DNA from: Ktedonobacter racemifer DSM 44963
GTDB lineage: Bacteria; Chloroflexota; Ktedonobacteria; Ktedonobacterales; Ktedonobacteraceae
Assembly: GCF_000178855.1 (NCBI RefSeq)
Contig: NZ_ADVG01000002.1
Span: forward strand, 310,001-374,000
Direction: 5' to 3'
DNA length: 64,000 nt
The position numbers were made by a program, and so were the translations under genes. A model generated the notes under the pieces. It was not told where the DNA came from. It searched no databases and worked only from the letters and a program-made list of their open reading frames with translations. Of the stretch, positions 1 through 8,495 are shown one piece after another; the stretch's first letter is position 1; each line of letters opens with the position of its first letter.

Positions 1-1
1 A

Positions 2-550
2 GGGGAAAAACGGCCAGCTACCACTGCAACCGTTGGAGTTCTTTCACTTCAAAACGATGAAGTCTATATGACCATTGCCAACGTTGGGGACAGTCGCGCC
101 TATCTTCTGAGATCAGGGAAAATTCAACGTTTGACGGAAGATAATGGGTATTTTCCTTGGGCTATTCGACGTGGGATTCTGACAAAGGAGGAGAGTTGGC
201 GTATCGAGCAAGTTGCACGTGATGGCGATCTGTCATTACAAGATATGACGCACTTTCGCCGAAGAAATAAAATTACCTGTGCGGTCGGTTGGGCAGATTT
301 CCCTCCCATTCAGCCATATTCTCTTGCTCTTACTCCTGGCGATAGGATCGTGATATGTACCGATGGTCTCCATGACAATCTCACCGATGAAGAAATTGCA
401 GAAGTGCTCCAAGGGCCACCAGAGCACAGTGCGCAACGCCTTATAAGCGCTGCATATCACCGTTCACAGCAACCTCATATTCGTGCAAAGGAAGATGACA
501 TCAGCGCGATTGTTGCTTGGTATATGTTCTCCCAAGCTTATAAGATCTAG
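2..550 (+). CDS. PP2C-family protein phosphatase, C-terminal part
   Basis: The reading frame is open from the window edge, so only the C-terminal ~182 residues are present. Visible PPM/PP2C motifs are the strand motif NVGDSRAYLL, the metal-binding segment ICTDGLHDNL and a terminal DDISAIV, the family's usual order. PP2C enzymes are Mn/Mg-dependent Ser/Thr phosphatases that commonly oppose Hanks-type kinases in the cytoplasm. The segment between GDSR and CTDG is short and carries a basic RRRNKIT stretch. The partner kinase or forkhead protein would lie upstream, outside the window. A receptor-fused form cannot be excluded because the N-terminus is missing. Confidence 0.85.
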   Translation, partial: GEKRPATTATVGVLSLQNDEVYMTIANVGDSRAYLLRSGKIQRLTEDNGYFPWAIRRGILTKEESWRIEQVARDGDLSLQDMTHFRRRNKITCAVGWADFPPIQPYSLALTPGDRIVICTDGLHDNLTDEEIAEVLQGPPEHSAQRLISAAYHRSQQPHIRAKEDDISAIVAWYMFSQAYKI

Positions 551-639
551 AGTGGAGAAAACATTTAGGCAATTAGGAAGTTTGCTGGTGCTCTCGCCTG
601 AAACTTTTTACGTTTCTTTGGCAAGAAAGAAATCCATCT

Positions 640-1359
640 TCACAGGAGATCACCTTTTGCCCTATACATTTGGATGCGCTTCATTTCACTATCGAGCAAC
701 TCACGATTCGATTTAGACAAAAACCAAGCCATTGGGTGCCACGAGTCTGAATCCGCGTAATAGTTACTAATTTGGATGTCATAAGGGAGAAAAACTTTGG
801 CAAATGTGAGATAAGTACGCAACTGGTGAAAAGGCGATGTTACCAGAATAATTTTATACCATTTGTGTTTTTGTACAATATCAAGCACATATTCAGCCGT
901 TTCGCGCGTGTGAAGTGACTCCTCTTCGAGAACAATGGCATCATCAGGAACGCCGTATGCCATAGCTTTGTCGCGCATATATCGCGCGCCTAAAGCAATA
1001 TCCCAGGTCGCAGCAGCCCGCGCAATGTCTTTTTCCTGAATACGCCCTTGATCAACCGCCAGCCGCAATTCTTCCTGCGACATGAGTTGCGGGCTGTCCG
1101 TCACTTTAGCGCTGAATTTCCCTCCGCAGATAATGTGTTTCGCCCAGCCGTCACGATATAATCGAGCTGCGGTTTCTACTTTTTTGTGCAGAAACTCAAC
1201 ATTTCCTCGCGTCCCGGCGAGTACGACGATGGCATCAACTTTTTGGAGTTTGTCTCTCAGCGCGAAGCGTTTTCCTCGCGTATAAAAGAGCAGCCAAATA
1301 AAAATGAAGCTTAGCGTTATTGCAGAAATAGCCCAAAGAACCTTTTGTCCTTCATTCAT
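640..1359 (-). CDS. DUF218 (YdcF/SanA-like) membrane-anchored protein
   Basis: This 239-residue protein has one N-terminal membrane segment (about residues 7-25, WAISAITLSFIFIWLLFY) followed by a DUF218 fold. The motifs seen are DAIVVLAGTRGN, HIICGGKF, the ETAEYVLD helix and LVTSPFHQLRTYLTF. DUF218 proteins include SanA, ElyC and YdcF and are linked to envelope integrity and cell-wall precursor metabolism. The exact reaction is not established for most members. The gene ends about 90 bases from the convergent phosphatase gene. Family assignment is good; substrate is unknown. Confidence 0.75.
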   Translation of the reverse strand: MNEGQKVLWAISAITLSFIFIWLLFYTRGKRFALRDKLQKVDAIVVLAGTRGNVEFLHKKVETAARLYRDGWAKHIICGGKFSAKVTDSPQLMSQEELRLAVDQGRIQEKDIARAAATWDIALGARYMRDKAMAYGVPDDAIVLEEESLHTRETAEYVLDIVQKHKWYKIILVTSPFHQLRTYLTFAKVFLPYDIQISNYYADSDSWHPMAWFLSKSNRELLDSEMKRIQMYRAKGDLL

Positions 1360-1579
1360 ATTAATTTACGAGAGTACATGCTTTATACAAGAAATTCTCG
1401 TTCCTTCCTCCAAGCTAAACCATTAAGTTGAACAATATCACTACCAATTGCCTTGAGCCAATCCAATTCAGAGCCTATTTCTGGCAAAAAGTTAGTGGGA
1501 ATCAACACTTTCATATCCAATTTTACTGTTAAGTGCCCCATACCTCACCTGCACCAAAATGAAAAATGCATTACTTCTC

Positions 1580-2440
1580 CTAACTTCTCGTGTCAATCCC
1601 TAATCGCTCAAGCAGGGAACGGCAAAGCGTTGCATGGTGTTTGATGGGCATACGACCTGGAGGGCCATGTGAATCAGAGCCAGCACTTATAAGTAAATCT
1701 TGTTGCTGTGCGTATGCGTGGTAGGTTTCAATCAGTTCAGGAGTATGTGTGGGATAGTAGACCTCTATCCCGTCAAGCGGGATCTCGGCACGCACCTGGT
1801 CAAGAAGAGCTGGAGTATAAAAGGTAAACTCTTGTGATTCATGTTGCCCACGGCCAGGATGCGCAATGAACGCAATGCCACCACTGCGATGGACAGTATC
1901 TACTATTTCTGCCATATCCACTTTGATTTCTCTGTACCCTGCATCACGTATCAGATCTAAGGCAGTAGACCAATCAGGTACATATCCATGTTTGACTAAG
2001 AGATTCGCACTGTCACCAGCCACACGTAACTCGCCTCCCTTTGCCTTTAAAATTTCATCTCGTCGTGGAAACTGATAGCCTCGACGTACCAGTTCCTCAT
2101 AGACTTCCTCTGCATTTGCTTTTTGGCCCGCTCGCACTCTATCGGTGACTGCCACCAGCGCTTTGTCATGAGGATCGAAACCATAACAGAGGACATCTCC
2201 CATCATACCGCGCCACTCTGCGCTAATCTCCACTTCGGCCAGTACATGTATCCCTTTTGATTTCCCTAATTGTTGGATACTCGCAACCATTTCAACGCGA
2301 TCATGATCGGTCACCGCGATCACATCAAAACCTTCTTGCGCAACGTAGGCGAGCAATTCCTCTGCGGACCAGCGTCCGTCGCTATAGGTGGTATGCATGT
2401 GCAAATCAATAGATGCATCAACAGGAATTGATACTCGCAA
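1580..2440 (-). CDS. PHP-domain metal-dependent phosphoesterase
   Basis: The 286-residue protein begins with the PHP signature DLHMHTTYSDG and VTDHD (metal-binding His and Asp). It continues with AEVEISAEW, FIAHPGRGQ and a C-terminal SAGSDSHGP motif, so all four metal-binding blocks are present. Stand-alone PHP proteins of this type (YciV/RnmAM-like, TrpH) hydrolyse 3',5'-bisphosphonucleotides or act as 5'-3' exonucleases on short RNA. It starts 12 bases after the SLOG-NUDIX stop, so the two are probably co-transcribed. A role in nucleotide clean-up alongside the NUDIX protein is an inference from that linkage. Confidence 0.82.
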   Translation of the reverse strand: MRVSIPVDASIDLHMHTTYSDGRWSAEELLAYVAQEGFDVIAVTDHDRVEMVASIQQLGKSKGIHVLAEVEISAEWRGMMGDVLCYGFDPHDKALVAVTDRVRAGQKANAEEVYEELVRRGYQFPRRDEILKAKGGELRVAGDSANLLVKHGYVPDWSTALDLIRDAGYREIKVDMAEIVDTVHRSGGIAFIAHPGRGQHESQEFTFYTPALLDQVRAEIPLDGIEVYYPTHTPELIETYHAYAQQQDLLISAGSDSHGPPGRMPIKHHATLCRSLLERLGIDTRS

Positions 2441-2451
2441 GTGAGACTCCT

Positions 2452-3558
2452 TTAGAGAAGTTTTTTCTCGTTTCGACTTTTTCCCGTGTATAGCCAGAGT
2501 GCTAAAGCGGCTTCAGGATCACAACGTAAATCATCATATGTTAATGCTAATGCTTCTTGTAGAGTATAGGTATGAACTCGTATTTCTTCGTTTGTATCGC
2601 CTTCTAAGGGAGACCATTCAAGATCATACGCGACCAAGAAATGTACTTTATGAGAAACATACCCAGGATGACTGTAACTGGTAAGCAGTTTTTCTAATCT
2701 TCCTGCTTTATATCCAATTTCTTGTCTCAGTTCTTGCTGCGCTTGCTCAAAGACACTGTCAGACTCCGAAGGATTTTCGAGTTTTCCACCAGGTAACGTC
2801 AACTGCCAGACACCTGCTCCTAAATCATACTCTTCTATCAGCATAACGATGTTGTCTGTACTTACGGGCAAAACCAATACACTTTCAGGCCGCTCAACGA
2901 TATCGCGCACTACTATGCGTCCATCTGGCATTTGTAATTGATACTGATTAACATGTATCGTTTTCCCCTGATAGATAACCTTTTCTGATGTTATAAAGTC
3001 GCGTTTAGGCGATATGGATTTTTGTTCCCTCTCTCGAAGAGAAACACCACCACACATGGTAACTACATGTTTCCCTGTATGCAAATGAACAAATGGACGA
3101 TGTATGGAGCGAGCATAGTTTGCTATATCCCCTGTACCACTACGCCCTTTCGCAGGTTGGCCATTCCATGCCAAAACCATAAGATCACTATGGTCTGCGA
3201 TCCATTGACCAGCGAAAAGATAAGCATCATCGGAGCACTCCTTTGAGGGAAGATAATGAATATCTTGGCAGAGGCTCAATAAGCGATGATAATTCTCTCG
3301 ATCAGCAGGCTCAGTAAAAATACTTTCATACTGCTCACAGGGAATTACTACCTCAACAGCAACGCTCAATTCGAGAGCGGTCCGCACAAAAAGCTGATCG
3401 GCGCCCAGAGCAAGTGCAGAATAGAGCACAACCTGTTTCCCCTGCTCTTGGTGCTCTCGAATTAGCTTAGAAAACTGTTGCTTTACAAAATGGTATGTGG
3501 CTTCATTGCCTAGCTGTTGATGCCCACTTACCCCTATATGAATAATAGCTTGACTCAT
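2452..3558 (-). CDS. SLOG-like/NUDIX fusion protein
   Basis: The N-terminal half (about residues 1-170) looks like a Rossmann-type SLOG/LOG nucleotide-binding domain: IGVSGHQQLG, then YSALALGADQLF, VVIPCEQYE and LMVLAWNGQPAKGRSGTGDIANYA. The C-terminal half (about 195-360) is an ADP-ribose-pyrophosphatase-like NUDIX domain with LPGGKLENPSESDSVFEQ and QELRQEIGY. The NUDIX box deviates from consensus: RE is QE and EE is QE, although two acidic residues remain. The start at 3558 is chosen because the in-frame upstream extension reads as low-complexity leader and an AAGGA lies 12 bases before this ATG. SLOG proteins bind or process nucleotide ligands; combining this with an ADP-ribose-type hydrolase suggests nucleotide signalling or salvage. 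Function is inferred. Confidence 0.7.
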   Translation of the reverse strand: MSQAIIHIGVSGHQQLGNEATYHFVKQQFSKLIREHQEQGKQVVLYSALALGADQLFVRTALELSVAVEVVIPCEQYESIFTEPADRENYHRLLSLCQDIHYLPSKECSDDAYLFAGQWIADHSDLMVLAWNGQPAKGRSGTGDIANYARSIHRPFVHLHTGKHVVTMCGGVSLREREQKSISPKRDFITSEKVIYQGKTIHVNQYQLQMPDGRIVVRDIVERPESVLVLPVSTDNIVMLIEEYDLGAGVWQLTLPGGKLENPSESDSVFEQAQQELRQEIGYKAGRLEKLLTSYSHPGYVSHKVHFLVAYDLEWSPLEGDTNEEIRVHTYTLQEALALTYDDLRCDPEAALALWLYTGKSRNEKKLL

Positions 3559-3693
3559 ATGTAGCATCGTTCCTTCACATCTTCGACTGTAAAACATAGG
3601 TTTTTTCGAGATGATAACACAACTTTTGTCACGAACCAAATTACTTGGAAAGCATACAAATTGCCCTAGATGCAAACAAAACGCTCAAGAATA

Positions 3694-3722
3694 TTGAGAA
3701 TATGTTTGAATTATGTTAGCAT
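3694..3722 (+). promoter_or_regulatory. candidate sigma-70 promoter for the XRE-TPR gene
   Basis: TTGAGA (3694-3699) is followed after 17 bases by TAGCAT (3717-3722), about 57 bases before the chosen start at 3780. The surrounding intergenic DNA is AT-rich and separates two divergent genes. The -10 match is moderate, so this is a prediction only. Confidence 0.35.
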
Positions 3723-3779
3723 ATCCTTGTAATCAATACATTGTATTTTGCATCATATGCCATCAGGACAAATATTAAC

Positions 3780-4997
3780 ATGCGAGCAACTAACCATCAT
3801 GGGAAACTTATACAAAAATATCGTGAAAGCCAGTTAGGCATTTCACAAGAAGAGCTAGGGCGACGCATTGGCAAAAGCAGAAGAACCATTGTTAAACTTG
3901 AACAACAGGATTTTATCGAGGATATTCGTCTACGTCGTACACTCGCATGGACATTACAAATCCCGCCACAATGCCTTGATTTATCAGAAAGCACTTTGAT
4001 ACAAGTTCCTACCTACTATCCTTTAGCTGAGACGGGTAGATTAGGAGAAGCAAACTTAGGTGAGCTAGAAACATTTCTCGATAATTTACGAATGCGATTG
4101 GACCTTTATTATCTTGGTAGTACATTAGCAGCTGATAAAAACCTGGATGCTCACATCCAACGGCTCACTCAATTTGCATTTACAACAAGCACCTCCAAAG
4201 AAAAAAATACAGTACTATCCATACTTAGCCATAACTACCAAATCAAGGGCATGATTACACGTGATCAACTCCAGTTAGCAGCAGCCGAGAAATGCTTTCG
4301 TGAAGCTTCGCTTTTAGCACAGCAAGGGGAAAGTACCGAATTAAATGCTTTAGCAATCGGGCGTTTAGCTGGAGTACATCTTATTCAATGCCGTCTTACT
4401 CAGAGTAACCAAAACCAATCTAAGGCTGAAAGACAGAAACAGAGGCATCTCAACGAAGCATTGAAGTTGTATGAAGTAGCACGTGAAATCTCGAAACATT
4501 CACCAGCAGTCCTAAGAGCCTACCTCGCCATAGGTTATGCAGAAGTTCAAGGTATGTTAAGTGATACAAATTGTTTGACTTCCTTATCAGAAGCACGAAG
4601 ACTGATGAGTGAGGTTGACCATGAAGACGATGAATTGCTCCTTAGTCACTCAACGCGCTGTACAGAACGAGCCATTCAAGATTGCTGGTCCCAATGTCAT
4701 GCTCTCATAGGCAAGACTACTAATGCTATTGAATACTATGAAAAGCTTGAAGAAAAGCTTGACTTAAATATGACAAGGATGAGAGCGCGCCTTTCTATTC
4801 AATATGCTGAAGCACTTTATGCAAGTAAAGATTTAAGTTGCTGCTTCTATCTTTCAGAAGGCTGGAAGCTTGCCTGCTCAACTCAGTCACTCTATAATAT
4901 CCGTCGTAGTGAAGTCCTCGCGTTCAAAATTGCTCAGAATCATCCTCATGATATGAGAGTAAAAGACTTGTTGCAAACACTGCAAGGCAGCCTCTAG
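3780..4997 (+). CDS. XRE-family regulator with TPR-like C-terminus
   Basis: An XRE/Cro helix-turn-helix occupies about residues 6-60 (KYRESQLGISQEELGRRIGKSRRTIVKLEQQ). It is followed by ~330 helical residues that look like degenerate tetratricopeptide repeats (ALKLYEVAREI, AIEYYEKLEEKL). This layout, an N-terminal DNA-binding domain with a helical peptide- or ligand-sensing tail, is known from Rgg/PlcR-type and related regulators. ATG 3780 is preferred over a TTG at 3741 because the HTH starts right after it. It is divergent from the SLOG-NUDIX operon and may control it. The ligand is unknown. Confidence 0.72.
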   Translation: MRATNHHGKLIQKYRESQLGISQEELGRRIGKSRRTIVKLEQQDFIEDIRLRRTLAWTLQIPPQCLDLSESTLIQVPTYYPLAETGRLGEANLGELETFLDNLRMRLDLYYLGSTLAADKNLDAHIQRLTQFAFTTSTSKEKNTVLSILSHNYQIKGMITRDQLQLAAAEKCFREASLLAQQGESTELNALAIGRLAGVHLIQCRLTQSNQNQSKAERQKQRHLNEALKLYEVAREISKHSPAVLRAYLAIGYAEVQGMLSDTNCLTSLSEARRLMSEVDHEDDELLLSHSTRCTERAIQDCWSQCHALIGKTTNAIEYYEKLEEKLDLNMTRMRARLSIQYAEALYASKDLSCCFYLSEGWKLACSTQSLYNIRRSEVLAFKIAQNHPHDMRVKDLLQTLQGSL

Positions 4998-5162
4998 GTA
5001 TATTCTTACAAAACCACGTACCGCTCCTCTATTTGCCATCAAGCAAGCAAGCGCAACTTGTGTGCAAATTTCTATTGATTTCCTATGCTTCTCCGCTACA
5101 TCAGGTAAGATCTCTATAGCTAATACACAACTCATTCTAGTGTAATTGGTTGGGAGACGTTT

Positions 5163-5591
5163 ATGAGTGCTTTTGTTATGGTTATTGATGATTCAACCAC
5201 GATTCGTAAGATCGTTGAAATTACGTTGAGGCGAGAAGGATTCTCTGTCCAAAGCTTTCCCGATGGGGTAGAAGCAGTGAAATCCTTTCAGATCTCTGGT
5301 ACTCAGATTCCTGACTTGGTGATCCTGGATATCGATTTGCCTAAGATGAATGGGTACGAGATCGCGCGGTATTTGAGGTCTAAACCTGCCTGGAAGGAGA
5401 CGCCAATGATGATGCTTTCACGCCATAATGGAGTTGTAGATCGTCTCAAGGCTCGTCTAGCAGGTGTTCATCTTTATCTCTCCAAACCATTTACGACGCA
5501 AGCGCTCATTCAAACTGTGCAAGATGCTTTATCAAAAAGAGCGCTCGATGCAAGCTCTTCTCTGCCTATAAGCGCAACATGCTTAAGTTGA
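5163..5591 (+). CDS. single-domain response regulator (CheY/PilH-like)
   Basis: A 142-residue receiver domain with the acidic pair in VMVIDDSTT, the phospho-acceptor Asp in LVILDIDLPKMNGYE, Ser in the switch position (MMMLSRHNG) and the conserved Lys in LYLSKPF. No output domain follows; the last ~15 residues are Ser-rich and probably disordered. Such proteins act by protein-protein contact with motors, kinases or phosphorelays. No histidine kinase is adjacent, so the partner is elsewhere. Confidence 0.85.
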   Translation: MSAFVMVIDDSTTIRKIVEITLRREGFSVQSFPDGVEAVKSFQISGTQIPDLVILDIDLPKMNGYEIARYLRSKPAWKETPMMMLSRHNGVVDRLKARLAGVHLYLSKPFTTQALIQTVQDALSKRALDASSSLPISATCLS

Positions 5592-5612
5592 TATTCATAT
5601 GGAGAAGGCGAA

Positions 5613-5792
5613 ATGTTTCTTTTAAAACGCTTGACCATCGCACGTGTGTCAGGTCATCCCTTACAAGAAGTCAAGATTGGCATATATCGAAGGTGTGAGA
5701 GTACCAAGAGCGTCAAATCAGCCATGGACATGATGAGGTTCCCTATTTCTTGCCCAACGCTACAAAGGAGAGGGAACACCTGCTCTCTCTGA
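5613..5792 (+). CDS. possible small protein, 59 aa, unrecognised
   Basis: A 59-codon frame (MFLLKRLTIA...) starts 22 bases after the receiver gene and is preceded by GGAGAAGG at a good distance from the ATG. It is basic and contains no recognised motif. It could be a genuine small gene, or the start of a larger gene now decayed, because no coding-like sequence follows for 600 bases. Confidence 0.25.
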   Translation: MFLLKRLTIARVSGHPLQEVKIGIYRRCESTKSVKSAMDMMRFPISCPTLQRRGNTCSL

Positions 5793-6430
5793 AGTAGCTG
5801 TTCCACGCAATGAGGAGAGGCGGGTATTTATTGTATGGCAACATCTTGTGGTGCTTGAAAAAGAATGAGAGCGACCAGCATAAGGTGTGATATGAGCCAT
5901 ACGAGAAGGAATTCCAGGGAGATGAGTCTATGAAAGAGGTCCAGCCCACATCGCTCTTTTGTCTCTGCCACACACTAGGCCCGCGCAGTTCAGCGGCCAA
6001 TGCGGCGGGCCTTGCGGGAGCCAGTCACCAGAGTCCCCTCGGACAACCCACTCCCGCGACGCTGGCAGGCCGACGCCCCATAACCAGTAGCAGCCCTTGA
6101 CGATCCAGAGCCAACTATGACCAGCCGGACCTAGTTAGCGAGCGCCTCCATCAACGGGAGCCAGTCAACCGAGAGCCGCCTCGACGGGAGCTACCACCAG
6201 CCGGAGCCATCTCGACAAGAGCCAACCATCGGGAACCATTGCCAATCAAATAACCCAAAGCCTAGTGGGTCACTTGCCATCTGTAGCCGTATTGGATAAT
6301 CGGTGACACCGCATGAAAGGCCCTCGCAAATGCCATAGAATGCCATCGGAGCGGGCAAATGACCCACTAGAGGAACAGAATGCATCATTGCATGGTATAA
6401 TCCAGGAGGCACTTTACTGAATGAAATAAC
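5793..6430. repeat. gene-free stretch with degenerate GGGAGCCA repeats
   Basis: No convincing gene is present between the receiver and the NUDIX gene. From about 6010 to 6240 the sequence carries many short, imperfect units around GGGAGCCA or GAGCCA (for example GGGAGCCAGTCACC and GGGAGCCAGTCAACC), spaced 15-50 bases apart. The units are too diverged and irregular for a CRISPR array. They look like a decayed minisatellite or the remains of a repetitive coding region. Confidence 0.4.
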
Positions 6431-6472
6431 GTGCGTAGCACAAAATTAAAACTAAAGGAGTGTACCTTCTTT

Positions 6473-6913
6473 ATGGCGTCCTTGCATCCAGTACCACAAG
6501 ACAATAAAGCGTATCGTTTCCCTGTTTCCGTCAAAGGGATTGTCTATCATAACGACAAAGTCGTTTTGCTCAAAAATGAGCGTGACGAATGGGAACTGCC
6601 AGGCGGGAAATTAGAACTTGGTGAAGCGCCGGAGGTATGCGTGATCCGAGAAATTGAAGAAGAGCTGGGACTGACAGCGCAAACCGGCCCGTTACTTGAT
6701 TCCTGGGTTTACCATATTTTTGAAGGCGTCGATGTGCTGATTCTCACCTATGGTTGTTATCCTACCCCTTTTGCCGAAGTAACGCATAGCCCGGAGCATA
6801 AAGCCGTTGGTCAGTTCTCTCCCGAACAGATTCCAGACCTTCAGATGCCGGAGGGCTATAAAAAGTCCATTTTGGCCTGGCTGGCTTATCTTCAACGTAC
6901 AATTACCTCGTAA
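6473..6913 (+). CDS. NUDIX hydrolase
   Basis: A 146-residue NUDIX protein with an intact box (GGKLELGEAPEVCVIREIEEELGL matches GX5EX7REUXEEXGU over residues about 41-63). NUDIX enzymes hydrolyse nucleoside diphosphates linked to another group, using Mg. The substrate cannot be told from sequence. ATG 6473 is preceded by AAAGGAG 12 bases upstream. It lies 48 bases before the zinc-ribbon XRE regulator and may be co-transcribed with it. It is one of three NUDIX genes in the first 15.5 kb. Confidence 0.85.
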   Translation: MASLHPVPQDNKAYRFPVSVKGIVYHNDKVVLLKNERDEWELPGGKLELGEAPEVCVIREIEEELGLTAQTGPLLDSWVYHIFEGVDVLILTYGCYPTPFAEVTHSPEHKAVGQFSPEQIPDLQMPEGYKKSILAWLAYLQRTITS

Positions 6914-6961
6914 ATATGTTTCAGGGCATCTTTTTTTGTGCGCATGTGGGAGGCGTGAGCA

Positions 6962-8290
6962 ATGGCTACTCAAGGTCTTCAACCTATTTCTGAGAGGTGT
7001 TGCCGCAAATGTGGCGTTCGATTAAACAGGTATAATCTCTCTGATTTTTGCTGGCCTTGTCAAGATAGCGGGCGGAGTGTTGATTCGTCAACATCTCCGC
7101 TCCTCCCTGTTCTCGCTCCATCCCGCCAGGGTACGTTTACCCTTCGTTCTATTCTCGACAGTGTTCAGAAAACCCAACCTGTTAATCTGTCTGATGTCGG
7201 ACAAGTTCTCAAGCATTATCGTTCCATTCATCACCTTACTCAACGCGATCTAGCCACGATCTTAGGTTTTGACCAATCATATATTTCCAAATTAGAAAAT
7301 GGTCAAGGGCTCCGAGATATTGCTGTTCTCTCACGTATCGCCCACTGTCTCGCTATTCCCGAACAATGGCTAGGCATCGCTCCAAATGGCTCGCTTAGTT
7401 TTTCCGGTTCAGAACTGGTAGAGATCGCGCCGTCTGTGATTCGTCTCAGTCAGACAGTACGCGAAACCGGACGAGCTGATGCAGCCGTACATGAACTCTG
7501 GCCCTTGACTCTACGTTTAGAAGCTCAGGCTGAACAAGATAAGAGTAACGTCCGTCTCCTTCTCACTCTTGCCTCAGCTCAAGCAATGCTCGGCATTCTT
7601 TTAGGAGACTTGCTTCCTGAAGAAGAATTATGGGTAAGCGTCGAATTTTTCAAAAAAGCTGCCGCAATTGTAGATGAGTTTGGGGATGCTCCTATACAGG
7701 CGGAGATCTATCGGGGTTATGGCAACGAGCTACGTAAATATAAACAGTATGAAAAAGCTCTTGCGTGTCTTGAGAAGGCTCTATTTCTTGCCCCTGATAA
7801 CATTGCCCAGGGATCTGTAGCAGCTCTTTTAGCCCGCACCTACGGCGAAATGGGAGAAAGAGAAAACTTTGGCGAGGTTATGCGAACAGTTCTCTATGTT
7901 CAAAATCGAGCCACAAATTTTACTTCGACCTTCAATCCCGTGATGATCCACGAAATACATATTCGTGGATTACTCAGTTTAGGACAGATCAGCGAACATT
8001 CCCGCCTGCTTGAACAAAATCAGAGCCAGCTTACTTCTATTCCTGTTGCGCCTCAATGGTATGTTATTTCGCAATTAACGACAGCGCAGGCTATGTTTCA
8101 TCTCGGCAAAGTCGATGATGGCTTAGCCAGGCTCCAAGCAGCTCTTATGGGAGCAGAGCTGTATAAATTGCCGCATCAAGTTCAGCGAGCTATGCGCGCA
8201 TTAAAAACTGTCGATGCCCATCAACCTGCTCAGAAGCTGGGAGAAGAAGCCAGATTACTTCTAGATAGGCTCTCTGTTCATGGCCCATAG
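6962..8290 (+). CDS. zinc-ribbon / XRE / TPR regulator
   Basis: The 442-residue protein has three parts. A Cys4 zinc ribbon uses C14-x2-C17 and C30-x2-C33. An XRE helix-turn-helix lies at about residues 77-135 (VLKHYRSIHHLTQRDLATILGFDQSYISKLENGQ). A long helical TPR-like region includes YKQYEKALACLEKALFLAPDN. It is the last regulator before the lasso-peptide locus, and a palindrome overlapping that locus's promoter lies 104 bases after its stop, so it is the best candidate for cluster control (inference). The helical domain probably senses a ligand or peptide. Confidence 0.75.
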   Translation: MATQGLQPISERCCRKCGVRLNRYNLSDFCWPCQDSGRSVDSSTSPLLPVLAPSRQGTFTLRSILDSVQKTQPVNLSDVGQVLKHYRSIHHLTQRDLATILGFDQSYISKLENGQGLRDIAVLSRIAHCLAIPEQWLGIAPNGSLSFSGSELVEIAPSVIRLSQTVRETGRADAAVHELWPLTLRLEAQAEQDKSNVRLLLTLASAQAMLGILLGDLLPEEELWVSVEFFKKAAAIVDEFGDAPIQAEIYRGYGNELRKYKQYEKALACLEKALFLAPDNIAQGSVAALLARTYGEMGERENFGEVMRTVLYVQNRATNFTSTFNPVMIHEIHIRGLLSLGQISEHSRLLEQNQSQLTSIPVAPQWYVISQLTTAQAMFHLGKVDDGLARLQAALMGAELYKLPHQVQRAMRALKTVDAHQPAQKLGEEARLLLDRLSVHGP

Positions 8291-8393
8291 GTGCCTTCTG
8301 CTCAACAATAGAAGCCCTCCTAATATTGCACCCACAGCAGATTCAAGAGTTTATCTTTCTTCAAATCCCTCTAAGATAAATAAGCAAGAGAAC

Positions 8394-8437
8394 ATGACAA
8401 ATTGTCATTTGACTCCCATTAAGAGAAAAAGTATGCT
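8394..8437 (+). promoter_or_regulatory. promoter with abutting operator-like palindrome ahead of the lasso locus
   Basis: A perfect 7-1-7 palindrome, ATGACAAATTGTCAT (8394-8408), directly abuts a -35 box TTGACT (8409-8414). After exactly 17 bases comes TATGCT (8432-8437). The oxygenase ATG is 59 bases downstream with AAAGGAG before it. A dyad at this position is well placed for either repression or activation. No experimental support exists. Confidence 0.55.
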
Positions 8438-8495
8438 TTTCATGCTAGGAAGTAGTTTTTATACCTGGTTCTATAAGAGATGAAAAGGAGCTGGC

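Noticed and set aside
6010..6240. Possible CRISPR-like array of GGGAGCCA units
   Set aside because: Units are short, diverged and irregularly spaced, with no constant repeat or spacer length and no cas genes.
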